Source of the DNA: Streptomyces sp. SID3343
GTDB taxonomy: Bacteria > Actinomycetota > Actinomycetes > Streptomycetales > Streptomycetaceae
Length of the DNA: 64,000 bases
Direction of reading: 5' to 3'
NCBI RefSeq assembly: GCF_009865215.1
Contig: NZ_WWJX01000161.1
Span: 1 to 64,000 of the forward strand
Shown: piece by piece, positions 18,406 through 25,892 of the stretch
How positions within the stretch are numbered: position 1 is the first letter of the stretch
Layout: every line of letters begins with the position of its first letter
Translations under genes and position numbers: made by a program
Notes under the pieces: generated by a model
Told to the model about the DNA's origin: nothing
What the model saw: the letters and a program-made list of their open reading frames with translations, nothing else
Databases searched by the model: none

Positions 18406-18757
18406 CGTCGCGGCCCTCGCCGTGCCGTCCGTCGTCCTGTTCGGCCCCCGCCCGGTTCGACGTCCCCGGTAGGCCGGCGCTTTCCAGGGTGTGCACGAGC
18501 CGATCGATGCGCACCCGTACCGCCGCCGGCGCGGGGGCCGGCATCGCGGCGTTCGCGGCCTCGAGGCCGGCGACCCTCTCGGGCCCTGCGGCCTCCAGCG
18601 AATGAACCGCGTGCCGAAAGCCGCAGGCATCCCCGGCCTTCAGCGCCGCGTCCACCGACTGCAACAGTTGCTCGACACGTGTCCAACGATCGGTATCGAG
18701 TCGCCAGATCAGTGCTTCCCGTAGTACTTCGACACTCTCCTCGCAGTACCCGTTCAC
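18383..18757 (-). CDS. Small CATRA-system-associated protein
   Basis: The 124-residue protein starts at GTG 18757 behind GGGAGAAACG. It is mostly alpha-helical, with EVLREALIWRLDTDRWTRVEQLL and DAALKAGDACGFRHAVHSLEA, followed by a flexible polar tail. A short helical protein of this type is the usual first gene of CATRA operons. Its 3' end overlaps the next gene, so the three genes are probably co-translated. The biochemical role is unknown; an adaptor or regulator of the membrane partner is a guess. Confidence 0.7.
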   Translation of the reverse strand: MNGYCEESVEVLREALIWRLDTDRWTRVEQLLQSVDAALKAGDACGFRHAVHSLEAAGPERVAGLEAANAAMPAPAPAAVRVRIDRLVHTLESAGLPGTSNRAGAEQDDGRHGEGRDDVGTTRR

Positions 18758-18852
18758 CGTTTCTCCCCCGGTCGGATTCCTCTCGCGGCGGCAACCTACC
18801 GATACCCGGGCTCCCGTGTCCGACGAAGCGCCAACGTTCCCCCGTACGGGGT

Positions 18853-18954
18853 GAGCACGTGCAGTTCGTCGGTTGCACCACCGCCCGGATCGGCGAGGTC
18901 TCCGGCGTGCGGGCCCGCGACATCGACACGAGGGCCCGGGTGTGGGGTTGGTGG
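18853..18954 (+). pseudogene. Tyrosine recombinase (integrase) fragment with the catalytic Arg motif
   Basis: The frame encodes CTTARIGEVSGVRARDID, which matches the Arg-I box region of a streptomycete integrase subfamily (FVGCT-ARIGEVSG---DID). The rest of the catalytic domain is missing on both sides, and the segment lies antisense to the region just beyond the AraC gene. It is a relic, probably of an integrated element. Confidence 0.55.
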
Positions 18955-18991
18955 TTCGCCGAACACGTCGACGACCGCGGCGGCGACGCGT

Positions 18992-19975
18992 TCAGCGAAC
19001 AACGGGAGTGCCGGCCGCCCGGGTCGCGGCCCGGTATTGGCTGGGAGTCATCCCCGTCGCGCTCCGGAAGGCGCGGGTGAAATCGGAGGGCTGGGCGAAG
19101 CCCCACCGGTTGGCGATGGCGTGGATGGTGAGGTGACGCAGGGAGGGTTCCGCCAGGTCGTGCCGGCAGCGGTCCAGGCGCCGGTGTCTGATGTACGCGC
19201 CGACGGACGCGCCGTGCTGCTGGAAGATCCGATGCAGGTATCGCAGCGAGATCTGATGCGCCGCCGCGACCGTGCTGGGACCCAACTCGCGGAGGTGAAG
19301 GTGTTGGTCGATGAAACTCGTGATGCGCAGGAACAGGACGTCTCCCGGCGACCGCGAGGGGGCGATCGTCTCGCCGTCGAGATGGTGGGCCAGCGTGGCT
19401 GTGGCCAGGTCGAGGGCGATGCCGCCCAGCCTTGTCGCGTCTTGCGGGGTGAACCGCTCGGGTTCGTCGGCCAAGGTGGTCATGAACCGAGCCAGGAGGT
19501 GACCTACGCCGTGCGTGCCCGACAGCGGTGTCGCCAACAGCCGGTCGGCGTGTGGCAGCGGCAGTAGTCGCTTCGGGAACTGTACGAGAACCGACTCGGA
19601 CCGGCCGGCGGGACCGGACTCGACGGCAGCGACGAATGGACGGGAGCTGTCGTAGAAGACCAGGTCCCCTGGCTCCAGGAGAGCACTCGACCTGGCTTGC
19701 TCGATGCCCTGACACCCGGTGCGGATCAGCGCGAGTTGGTACTGCTCGGGGTCCGACTGCCGGATCAGAGCGGGCGTCCGTTGGGACACCAGGGGCCCGT
19801 AAGCCATCGAGGTGACCTGTGTGGGTCCCAACTGCATGGCCTGAAGGCGTGCCCCGAACGTGGTCGGGTCCAATGACTTGAACTTCGTGGTCACCAGCGC
19901 CAAAGCCGTCGTCTCCACCCACGCCCCGACGCGGTCGTCGACGGGCAAGTCGGCGCTGTCGAAGACCGTTTCCAT
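18992..19975 (-). CDS. AraC-family transcriptional regulator
   Basis: The 327-residue protein has an N-terminal cupin-like ligand domain of the AraC_binding_2 type (VFYDSSRPFVA is characteristic) and a C-terminal double HTH (about 225-320) with ISLRYLHRIFQQHGASVGAYIRHRRLDRCRHDL and a final WGFAQPSDFTRAFRSATGMTPSQYR, seen in sections. No target is obvious; the nearest divergent gene is the small secreted protein at 20213. The ATG is preceded by GGGGA. Confidence 0.88.
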   Translation of the reverse strand: METVFDSADLPVDDRVGAWVETTALALVTTKFKSLDPTTFGARLQAMQLGPTQVTSMAYGPLVSQRTPALIRQSDPEQYQLALIRTGCQGIEQARSSALLEPGDLVFYDSSRPFVAAVESGPAGRSESVLVQFPKRLLPLPHADRLLATPLSGTHGVGHLLARFMTTLADEPERFTPQDATRLGGIALDLATATLAHHLDGETIAPSRSPGDVLFLRITSFIDQHLHLRELGPSTVAAAHQISLRYLHRIFQQHGASVGAYIRHRRLDRCRHDLAEPSLRHLTIHAIANRWGFAQPSDFTRAFRSATGMTPSQYRAATRAAGTPVVR

Positions 19976-20212
19976 GGGAATCCCCGTTCACCGTAAGGCG
20001 CGACGGAAAAATTGTTCCCCGTGTTCGGCCTCACCAGTGCGCCGAGTGCCAAGCAATGTGCGCTCGGTGACAACGACTCGTCGTGGCTCCGGCGCCAGCA
20101 TGGGAGTCCTGGCCCCCGGAAGACTCCGGTGCGCCCCCGGTGTCCGCGGGATCTCCCGGGAACCGGTGTGCGCGGGCCATGGCCGATCGACCACGAGAAG
20201 AGGCAACACCCC

Positions 20213-20557
20213 ATGAAACGTGCACTCTTCGGCGCCTTCGTCGCCGTCACGGTCGCCACCGGCGGCATGGTGGTCACCGCCGGGACGGCTCAGGCTCGGA
20301 CGTCTCCCTCCGTCGCGGGTATGACCGTACATACCGCGGACGGACAATTGGTCGCCGCCAAGCTGTGTCAGCCGTGGCACGACAAGAACACCTTCGGCGT
20401 GCGGTGCAACACCAACCGGGCCTACTACGCGTGGGCCAAGTGCAAGAACGGGCAAACGGCCACCGGCGTCGTGACCAACAGCAACCGCTGGTCCTACGCC
20501 TACTGCACGTCCCGCGGCTCGTCCCTCGACTACGGCAAGGGGAAGTGGGCTCCCTGA
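20213..20557 (+). CDS. Small secreted Cys-rich protein
   Basis: The 114-residue precursor starts MKRALFGAFVAVTVATGGMVV and has an Ala-Gln-Ala cleavage site near residue 28. The mature part of about 85 residues contains four Cys (CQPW, RCNT, KCKN, YCTS), probably two disulfides, and is rich in aromatic residues and Lys. I do not recognise a family; it resembles small basic secreted proteins of streptomycetes. An AAGAGG site precedes ATG 20213. It is divergent from the AraC-type gene. Confidence 0.75.
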   Translation: MKRALFGAFVAVTVATGGMVVTAGTAQARTSPSVAGMTVHTADGQLVAAKLCQPWHDKNTFGVRCNTNRAYYAWAKCKNGQTATGVVTNSNRWSYAYCTSRGSSLDYGKGKWAP

Positions 20558-21076
20558 CCGGCAGACCTGCCCGACCCGGCACATACCGGGCCGGGCAGGT
20601 CGACTGACGTAATGGGCGGACCGCCGGCATCACGGCACGGGCATTTCCCGGCCTGCGTGCGGCGCTTGTACGCCGGCGCTTCGTCAGTCCTTGAGCGCCG
20701 CTCGGTAGGGGCCGAACAGGCCCGATACTCCGCATCGATCGCGATGGTCGACACCGTTTGGTCGTCGTTGTCGGCACGTAGTCGAGTCGGTCGACCGACC
20801 TGACCCCGGCCCCGAACGGTTCCTGCCGGTCAACGGCCTCGTGTGTCCGCTGTCGTCCATCGTGTCAGGGAGCACACGTCGGCGAGCTGCGCACCGGCAA
20901 TTGCCTTGAGACGAGACGGGCTTGAGACGAGACGGGCGAGCGATCCGGCCGGGATCACGGGGCTTGGACGTCACGGGGTCGACGTCTCAATGGTCTAGTC
21001 GGCTCCGGCAAGCGCCGACCAGACAAGCGAACAGAACCGCAAAGACCCTGCGAGGCGGGTTCTCATGATGTGACCT
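20558..21076. other. Intergenic region with small repeats
   Basis: No gene is supported. It contains an inverted repeat GGGCC-GAACA-GGCCC at 20709-20723, similar to the DevR-type boxes but with a 5-base spacer, and a tandem 16-bp duplication at 20905-20936. Confidence 0.5.
20905..20936. repeat. Tandem 16-bp direct repeat, two copies
   Basis: CTTGAGACGAGACGGG occurs twice back to back with no mismatches in non-coding DNA. Confidence 0.8.
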
Positions 21077-22365
21077 CTACGGCTTGGCCGACGAGGTTAT
21101 CGCCGATCCGGCCGGGGCCGCAGAGTCCGGAACCCCCGCGTAGTCGGGCAGCTCGACGCCGTTGATCGCGCGTCCGACCAGCTCGGTGAACCATTCACCG
21201 GCGAAATTGGGGCTCGGCTCGGCGTCCGGGCCGGGAACGTCGCGGCTGCGGGCGTTCAATCGGCCGATCTCCTGGTTGGCCTCGACGAACGAGCGCATCC
21301 GCGCCTCGTAGCGGGCGAACCCCGCGTCGGGGTCCCACCCGGCAGCGGCCAGCTCCCCGGCCAGCAGGTAGGCACCGACCAGGGCCAGCCCGGTGCCCTG
21401 TCCGGACATCGGCGACGAGCTGAACGCCGCGTCCCCGAGCAAACCCACCGCCCACTCGACCAGCGGTCCATCACCACCTGGGCGACCTGGTCGAGGTAGA
21501 AGTCCGGGGTGTCGTCCAGGTGCGCGAGGATGTCCGGGGTCAACCAGCCCAGGCCCGCCATCCGCTCCCGCAGCAGGACCTTCTGGGCCGCGACGTCACG
21601 GTGGTCGACGTCGAAGTCGGCCGAGGCGAAGTAGAACATGGCCATCGCCCGGGTGGCGTCCCGGATGGGCCGCAGGAGGGCGGAGCGCCCGGACTCCCGA
21701 TCCTGGTACTCGAGCAGCCAACGGTCCAACCCGAACTCGTTGGGCACACTGTAGAAGGCCAACACGTGCCCGAGGTGGCGGAGAAACCGCTCATGCGGCC
21801 CGAAGACCATCGCTCGCAGCTCCGAGTGCGGCCCGTCTGCCCCGACCACCAAGTCGAAGCGCCGCCGGTCGCCGCCCGCGAAGACCACGTCGACTCCGTC
21901 CGCGTCCTGGACGAGGTCGGCGATTCGGTCGTCGAAGACGTACTCGACGCCGTCGCGGGTGTCCTCGTAGAGCACCCGGGACAGGTCCCCGCGCAGGATC
22001 TCGATGTCCGCGATGAACCCGTCGCCCCCGTCGTCGTCGGCACGGAAGGTCTCCAGCACCTGCCCGTCCGCGTCCACGGTGTGCGCACCCGCGGTGTCGG
22101 TACACGCCGCGCGCACCGCCGCGGCCAACCCCATGCGCTCGATGGCCTCCCTGGCGACCCCGCGCGCGTCCACCGCCTGCCCGCCGGGACGCAGCTCGGG
22201 AGCCCGCTCCACCACGGTCACCTCAGCCCCCCGCCTGCGCAGCCAGTGGGCCAGCGCGGGTCCCGCGATGCTCGCCCCCGCCACCAACACCCTGGGACCG
22301 CTCACCCGCGTCCCCTGCCCGCCCGTCCGGATCGCGTGCCCCTGGCCGGAGTCGTCGACACTCAT
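21077..22365 (-). pseudogene. FAD-dependent monooxygenase with an apparent frameshift near 21444-21455
   Basis: The first frame holds the Rossmann motif VLVAGASIAGPALAHWL, the Arg-rich RPGGQAVDARG segment and the second FAD motif DLVVGADGPHSELR, typical of PHBH-fold aromatic hydroxylases such as tetracycline/anthraquinone monooxygenases. The third FAD motif, GLLGDAAFSSSPMSGQG, is only in another frame, which continues to the stop at 21077. Adding one G in the G-rich GGGCGGTGGG (minus-strand sense) restores SSGRVGLLGDAA. The ATG at 22365 follows GGAGG. The substrate is unknown. A G-run sequencing error is a serious alternative to true inactivation. Confidence 0.82.
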
Positions 22366-23098
22366 CACTGCCTCCATGTGCTTCCTCCCGCGCTGGAACG
22401 TTCCCGGCACAGGCCCATCGCTGTCGGTGTGTCCAGCCGTATCGACCACCGATCCGCACAAAACTCATCGGTCGCGGCAGACATCGACGAGGAATGCCGA
22501 CTCCGACCAGCCTCGTATGAACCCAGACTGGTGAAAACCAGGCGAACCAGCCTGCCGGCCAGGCCGCCGCCTGAGACTTCGCCGAATCTGCGCGCAACAC
22601 AGGTGGCCCCGTCGAGCGCCGCCGACCTGGGGCTGGGCTGAACGCGGCACGAAGCAGAGTGGTTGTCACCGACGCCGAGTGTGCAACAGATGAATACGAA
22701 CCACCGCCGTCCCACCGTACGGACGGCACGGGCGGCTGGTACACGGCCCGATGTCGTGGGTGGCCGCGACGCATGCGCGCACTCGTGAAGAACCGCAAAG
22801 TCGGTCTTGGTGCCGGTGTCGGTGCCTCGTCGACGTCATGAATCGTCCCGGGGTGGGTCGGCGGGTTCCGCGGAAGCCGTGGGTGGTTCGACGAGAGTCA
22901 CTGCCTGGGCGAAGAGAGCGGGAACCGCCCGGTGTGATGGTGTGAGGCATGCCGTAGATGGAGTAATGGGCGATGGGGCTGCTTGGCGGCGCCAGGCTGT
23001 GGTCGTTGATCACGGACCACCGCCGGGCCTGCTCTCCCCTGTGCCGGGAGGCCCGACTCGGCGGCCCGGGTGCCCCCCCGACACACGAAGGACACGTC
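22366..23098. other. Intergenic region before the RhoGDI-like gene
   Basis: More than 700 bases lie between the monooxygenase and the RhoGDI-like gene. Open frames here are short, have poor codon bias and no recognisable motifs. I see no RNA gene. A promoter for the downstream gene must lie here, but I cannot place it. Confidence 0.5.
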
Positions 23099-23557
23099 AT
23101 GCCGGAGACCGACCCGCAGCCCTTGAGCCTGCGCACGCTGACCCTGATCGTCGAGGGCATGCCCTCCACCACGTGGTGCCTCGACGACGAAGGGGTGCTT
23201 ACCGACTTGAAGGCGAAGCCGTTCGTGCTCGCCGAGGGCTCGCACTACAAGCTCGTGATCGGCTTCGTGGTCGACCACGAGAACGTGTTCGGCCTCAGAT
23301 ACGTGAAGCACGTCTACCGCAAGGGGGTCAGGGTCGCCAAGGACGATCGGATGCTGGGTTCCTTCGGTCCGACGAAGGAGACACACGAAGTGACCATTCC
23401 TCAGCGTGGCTGGGAGGAGACCCCCGGCGGGACCTTGAACCGTGGTCCCTACACCGCCAAGGTGACCTTGACGGACGACGGCGGTGTGACGCACGGGGCG
23501 TTCGAGTACGGCTTCGAGATCAGGACGAGTCGGCCTGCCACCGAACCGATCAGCTGA
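23099..23557 (+). CDS. RhoGDI-like (Rho GDP-dissociation inhibitor fold) protein
   Basis: The 152-residue protein aligns by eye with the C-terminal immunoglobulin-like domain of eukaryotic RhoGDI. KPFVLAEGSHYKLVIGFVV matches the FVLKEG-Y-I-F-V strand, YRKGVRVAKDDRMLGSFGP matches YRKGVKIDK--YMVGSYGP, and TPGGTLNRGPYTAKVTLTDD matches APKGMLARGSY---F-DDD, followed by an FEYGFEI strand. The N-terminal arm that contacts the GTPase switch regions in eukaryotes is absent. ATG 23099 follows GAAGGA. No small GTPase or prenyltransferase is nearby, so Rho regulation is not implied; binding a lipid or prenyl group in the beta-sandwich is the reasonable inference. Confidence 0.85.
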   Translation: MPETDPQPLSLRTLTLIVEGMPSTTWCLDDEGVLTDLKAKPFVLAEGSHYKLVIGFVVDHENVFGLRYVKHVYRKGVRVAKDDRMLGSFGPTKETHEVTIPQRGWEETPGGTLNRGPYTAKVTLTDDGGVTHGAFEYGFEIRTSRPATEPIS

Positions 23558-23926
23558 GGAACCTCCCCCATCGCCACCGCAGGGCCGCCGTACCTCAGAG
23601 ACGATTCGCTATCCATCGGCGATTTCGCGCCCTTCGGGGTAACTCCTGGCGAACAACGAAGTTTCGAACACGCCACCCCGATGGGTCTCGGCATATCAGC
23701 CTATGCAAGTCCACCGGCAACCACCTTCGCCTACATCACCGACAACCGATGCCTGAACAGCGAACTGTGGCCTGCCGCATGTGTGTTCTCGCGATGAGGT
23801 AGGTCAGGCAGTCGACAAGTTCCCTTGCAGCCGCCCCAGTTCGAGATGCTGATCGGGACGGGGATGCGCAAGGGTGAGGTGTGGGTCTGCATTTCGGCGG
23901 ACGTGCATCTGGACGGTGCCTGGTCT
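23558..23926. other. Intergenic stretch with an integrase relic
   Basis: Directly after the RhoGDI-like stop, the same frame stays open for about 72 codons but has no start and only modest codon bias. The decayed integrase fragment at 23840-23923 fills the end. Nothing else was seen. Confidence 0.45.
23840..23923 (+). pseudogene. Second integrase fragment (catalytic Arg motif), decayed
   Basis: FEMLIGTGMRKGEV...ADVHLDGAW matches the Arg-I region of phage-type tyrosine recombinases (LIGTGMRKGEALALHWADVHLD). The central residues are scrambled in a way explained by two compensating indels. It differs from the fragment at 18853, so at least two integrases left traces here. Confidence 0.6.
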
Positions 23927-24106
23927 TCAGCAGGGCTCAGGGGAACTCACGGGACGCATCACAACAGTTCCACCCCCGCGGATCACCTGCCCGTCGTAGG
24001 GTCGGCTGCCGGCGCTGTGGCGAGTGATGGTGGACGTCTCGAAGAGGAACTGTGTCAGCAGGTCTTCGTGGCGATCTTCGATGTCCGGATCGCCGACACG
24101 CGTCAT
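23927..24106 (-). CDS. Small unknown protein coupled to the oxidoreductase
   Basis: A 59-codon frame begins inside the ATGA that ends the oxidoreductase gene (ATG at 24104-24106), a classic coupling arrangement. The product starts MTRVGDPDIEDRHEDLL and ends with SRPYDGQVIRGGGTVVMRP; I do not recognise it. It could be a short real gene or chance. Confidence 0.35.
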   Translation of the reverse strand: MTRVGDPDIEDRHEDLLTQFLFETSTITRHSAGSRPYDGQVIRGGGTVVMRPVSSPEPC

Positions 24107-25089
24107 CGGAACACCTGCAGGACTGTCTTCCCGCGAGCCCCGGTCTCCGCATGGATGTGGGCTTCGGCGGCGGCATCAAGAGGGAAGACCTTGTCGAGGT
24201 GAACGGCCAGTGCGCCGGTCCCCACCAGCCGAGCGAGCTCACCGAGGCCGTGTCCGTCGGGTTCGACCAGGGGTTCGGGCGCGACGTGGACGCCGGCCGC
24301 TGCGGCTGCTTCGGTGAAATTTGCCGGCCGGCCGGGAGCTACGCCCAGGAAGAGGCCGCCGGGCCTCAGGACGGTGAGGGAGCGGGTGGCGGTGTCCGGC
24401 TGGGCGATACCGACGAGGTCGAGCACGACGTCGATGTTCCCGGTGGCCTCCTCGAAGGGCGTGGCCCGGTAGTCGATGACCTCGTCGGCCCCCAAGGCGC
24501 GCAGCCAGTCGTGCTTGTCGGCGGAGGCGGTGGCAATGACGTGCGCTCCCAGATGCTTGGCGATCTGGACGGCGAGGTGGCCGACGCCTCCGCCCGCAGC
24601 GTGGATCAGCACGCGCTCGCCGCCGTCGAGCCGGGCGATGTCGGTCAGGCCCTGCCAGGCCGTCAGCCCGGCCAGGGGTAGCGCTGCGGCGTGTTCGTGG
24701 TCGATGTTCGCGGGCTTGAGGGCGAACTGCCGGGAGGGCGCGGTGACGTACTGCGCGTATGCGCCGGCGGGGCGGGGCAGCCAGAGCAGACCAAAGACCT
24801 CGTCGCCGGGCGCGTAGAGGAACTCACCTGGCCCGGTCGCCACCACCGTGCCCGAAACGTCCCAACCCAAGATGTGCGGCCCCGCTCCGAGGGCTGCCCT
24901 GGCGGGGGTGGGAAGTCCGGACCGGGTTCGCAGGTCCAGCGGGTTGATCCCGGCAGCATGCACCCGCACCAGAATCTCCGTGGGCAGGGGAGCCGGGCGC
25001 GGCACCATCATCGGCACCAGAACCTCCGGGCCGCCGAAGTCGGTGAAAACCACGGCCCGCATCGCGGAACCGGCGTCCTGCTCAGCCAT
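24103..25089 (-). CDS. Zinc-independent NADP-dependent quinone oxidoreductase-like MDR protein
   Basis: The 328-residue protein shows the medium-chain reductase pattern: MRAVVFTDFGGPEVL at the start, GWDVSGTVVATGPG in the catalytic domain, and the nucleotide-binding HAAGGGVGHLAVQIAKHLGAHVIATASADKHDWL with GADEVIDYR. The structural-zinc cysteines of alcohol dehydrogenases are absent, which fits quinone oxidoreductase/enoyl reductase-like members. ATG 25089 follows GGAAGAGG. It is divergent from an HxlR repressor, a common pair in which the repressor senses reactive quinones or aldehydes. Confidence 0.9.
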   Translation of the reverse strand: MAEQDAGSAMRAVVFTDFGGPEVLVPMMVPRPAPLPTEILVRVHAAGINPLDLRTRSGLPTPARAALGAGPHILGWDVSGTVVATGPGEFLYAPGDEVFGLLWLPRPAGAYAQYVTAPSRQFALKPANIDHEHAAALPLAGLTAWQGLTDIARLDGGERVLIHAAGGGVGHLAVQIAKHLGAHVIATASADKHDWLRALGADEVIDYRATPFEEATGNIDVVLDLVGIAQPDTATRSLTVLRPGGLFLGVAPGRPANFTEAAAAAGVHVAPEPLVEPDGHGLGELARLVGTGALAVHLDKVFPLDAAAEAHIHAETGARGKTVLQVFR

Positions 25090-25228
25090 GCAGACCTCTT
25101 CCAGTAGGAGCGGCCACGCTCCTCGGGCGACCGCAGCGGCAATGCGCGCCACCGTAGGACGGCACCCTCTGTGACCCGCAAGCACCGTTGCTTCCCTTTG
25201 GGTAGGGTCGCAGGCAGGAGGCATTTTC

Positions 25229-25582
25229 ATGACAACGACACCTGCCGATTCCCCCCGCCGCACCGCAGACGTCTACGCCACCCTGTGCCCGGCCCGCGAC
25301 GTCTTGGACGTCCTGTCCGGCAAGTGGTCGGCCCTGGTCATCGGAGCCCTCGAAGAAGGCCCGCGCCGATTCACCAGCCTCCAGCACCGCCTCCAAGGCG
25401 TCAGCCCGAAGGTCCTGACCCGAACCCTGCGCCGACTGGAGGACTATGGCTTCATCACCCGCACCGTGATCGCGCAAGTCCCGGTCCGCGTCGACTACGC
25501 CCTCACGGACCTCGGGCGCGGCGCCGCAGCCCCGCTGGCCCATCTGCGCCACTGGGTCGAGACGAACACCCGGATCGGGTAG
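25229..25582 (+). CDS. HxlR-family winged-helix regulator
   Basis: The 117-residue protein contains CPARDVLDVLSGKWSALVIGAL, RRFTSLQHRLQGVSPKVLTRTLRRLEDYGFI and RVDYALTDLGR, the full HxlR signature with the conserved N-terminal Cys of redox/electrophile-sensing members. ATG 25229 follows a perfect GGAGG. It probably represses itself and the divergent oxidoreductase from the 139-base intergenic region, where GCAA-N6-TTGC is the only visible small dyad. Confidence 0.92.
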   Translation: MTTTPADSPRRTADVYATLCPARDVLDVLSGKWSALVIGALEEGPRRFTSLQHRLQGVSPKVLTRTLRRLEDYGFITRTVIAQVPVRVDYALTDLGRGAAAPLAHLRHWVETNTRIG

Positions 25583-25892
25583 TCCCGGCTTCGACCATCG
25601 GCCTTGACGGACCGGCGTTCGCACGGCTTGCTACGCCGGCAGTGTCTTCCCCCCGGTACAGCCGGGCAGAGTTTCGATCCCCACGGTCCGGGCCGTGTTC
25701 GCCGCACGCACCCTGCTTATCGGCCGACCCTTCTCTGCCTCATTGTCGGGGACAGGTGGTTCGTGCGCTTTTGGTGTCCAACCTTTTGCACAGATTCGTC
25801 GTGGTGTCTTCCGCAGCGTTCGTGAACCTTTCTTAATGTGTGCAGCCGCCGAAATGACTCGGCGACACAACTCACCTGAGGTGGAAATAGCT

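Noticed and set aside
18796-19002. A 68-codon minus-strand frame overlapping the AraC end
   Set aside because: It is the antisense shadow of the integrase relic on the plus strand.
20684-20974. A 96-codon minus-strand frame ending GLFGPYRAALKD
   Set aside because: The ending looks protein-like, but the rest lacks coding bias, a ribosome site or a match.
23558-23795. In-frame continuation after the RhoGDI-like stop
   Set aside because: About 72 open codons follow the TGA but with no start and no recognisable motif; open frames of this length are common at this GC content.
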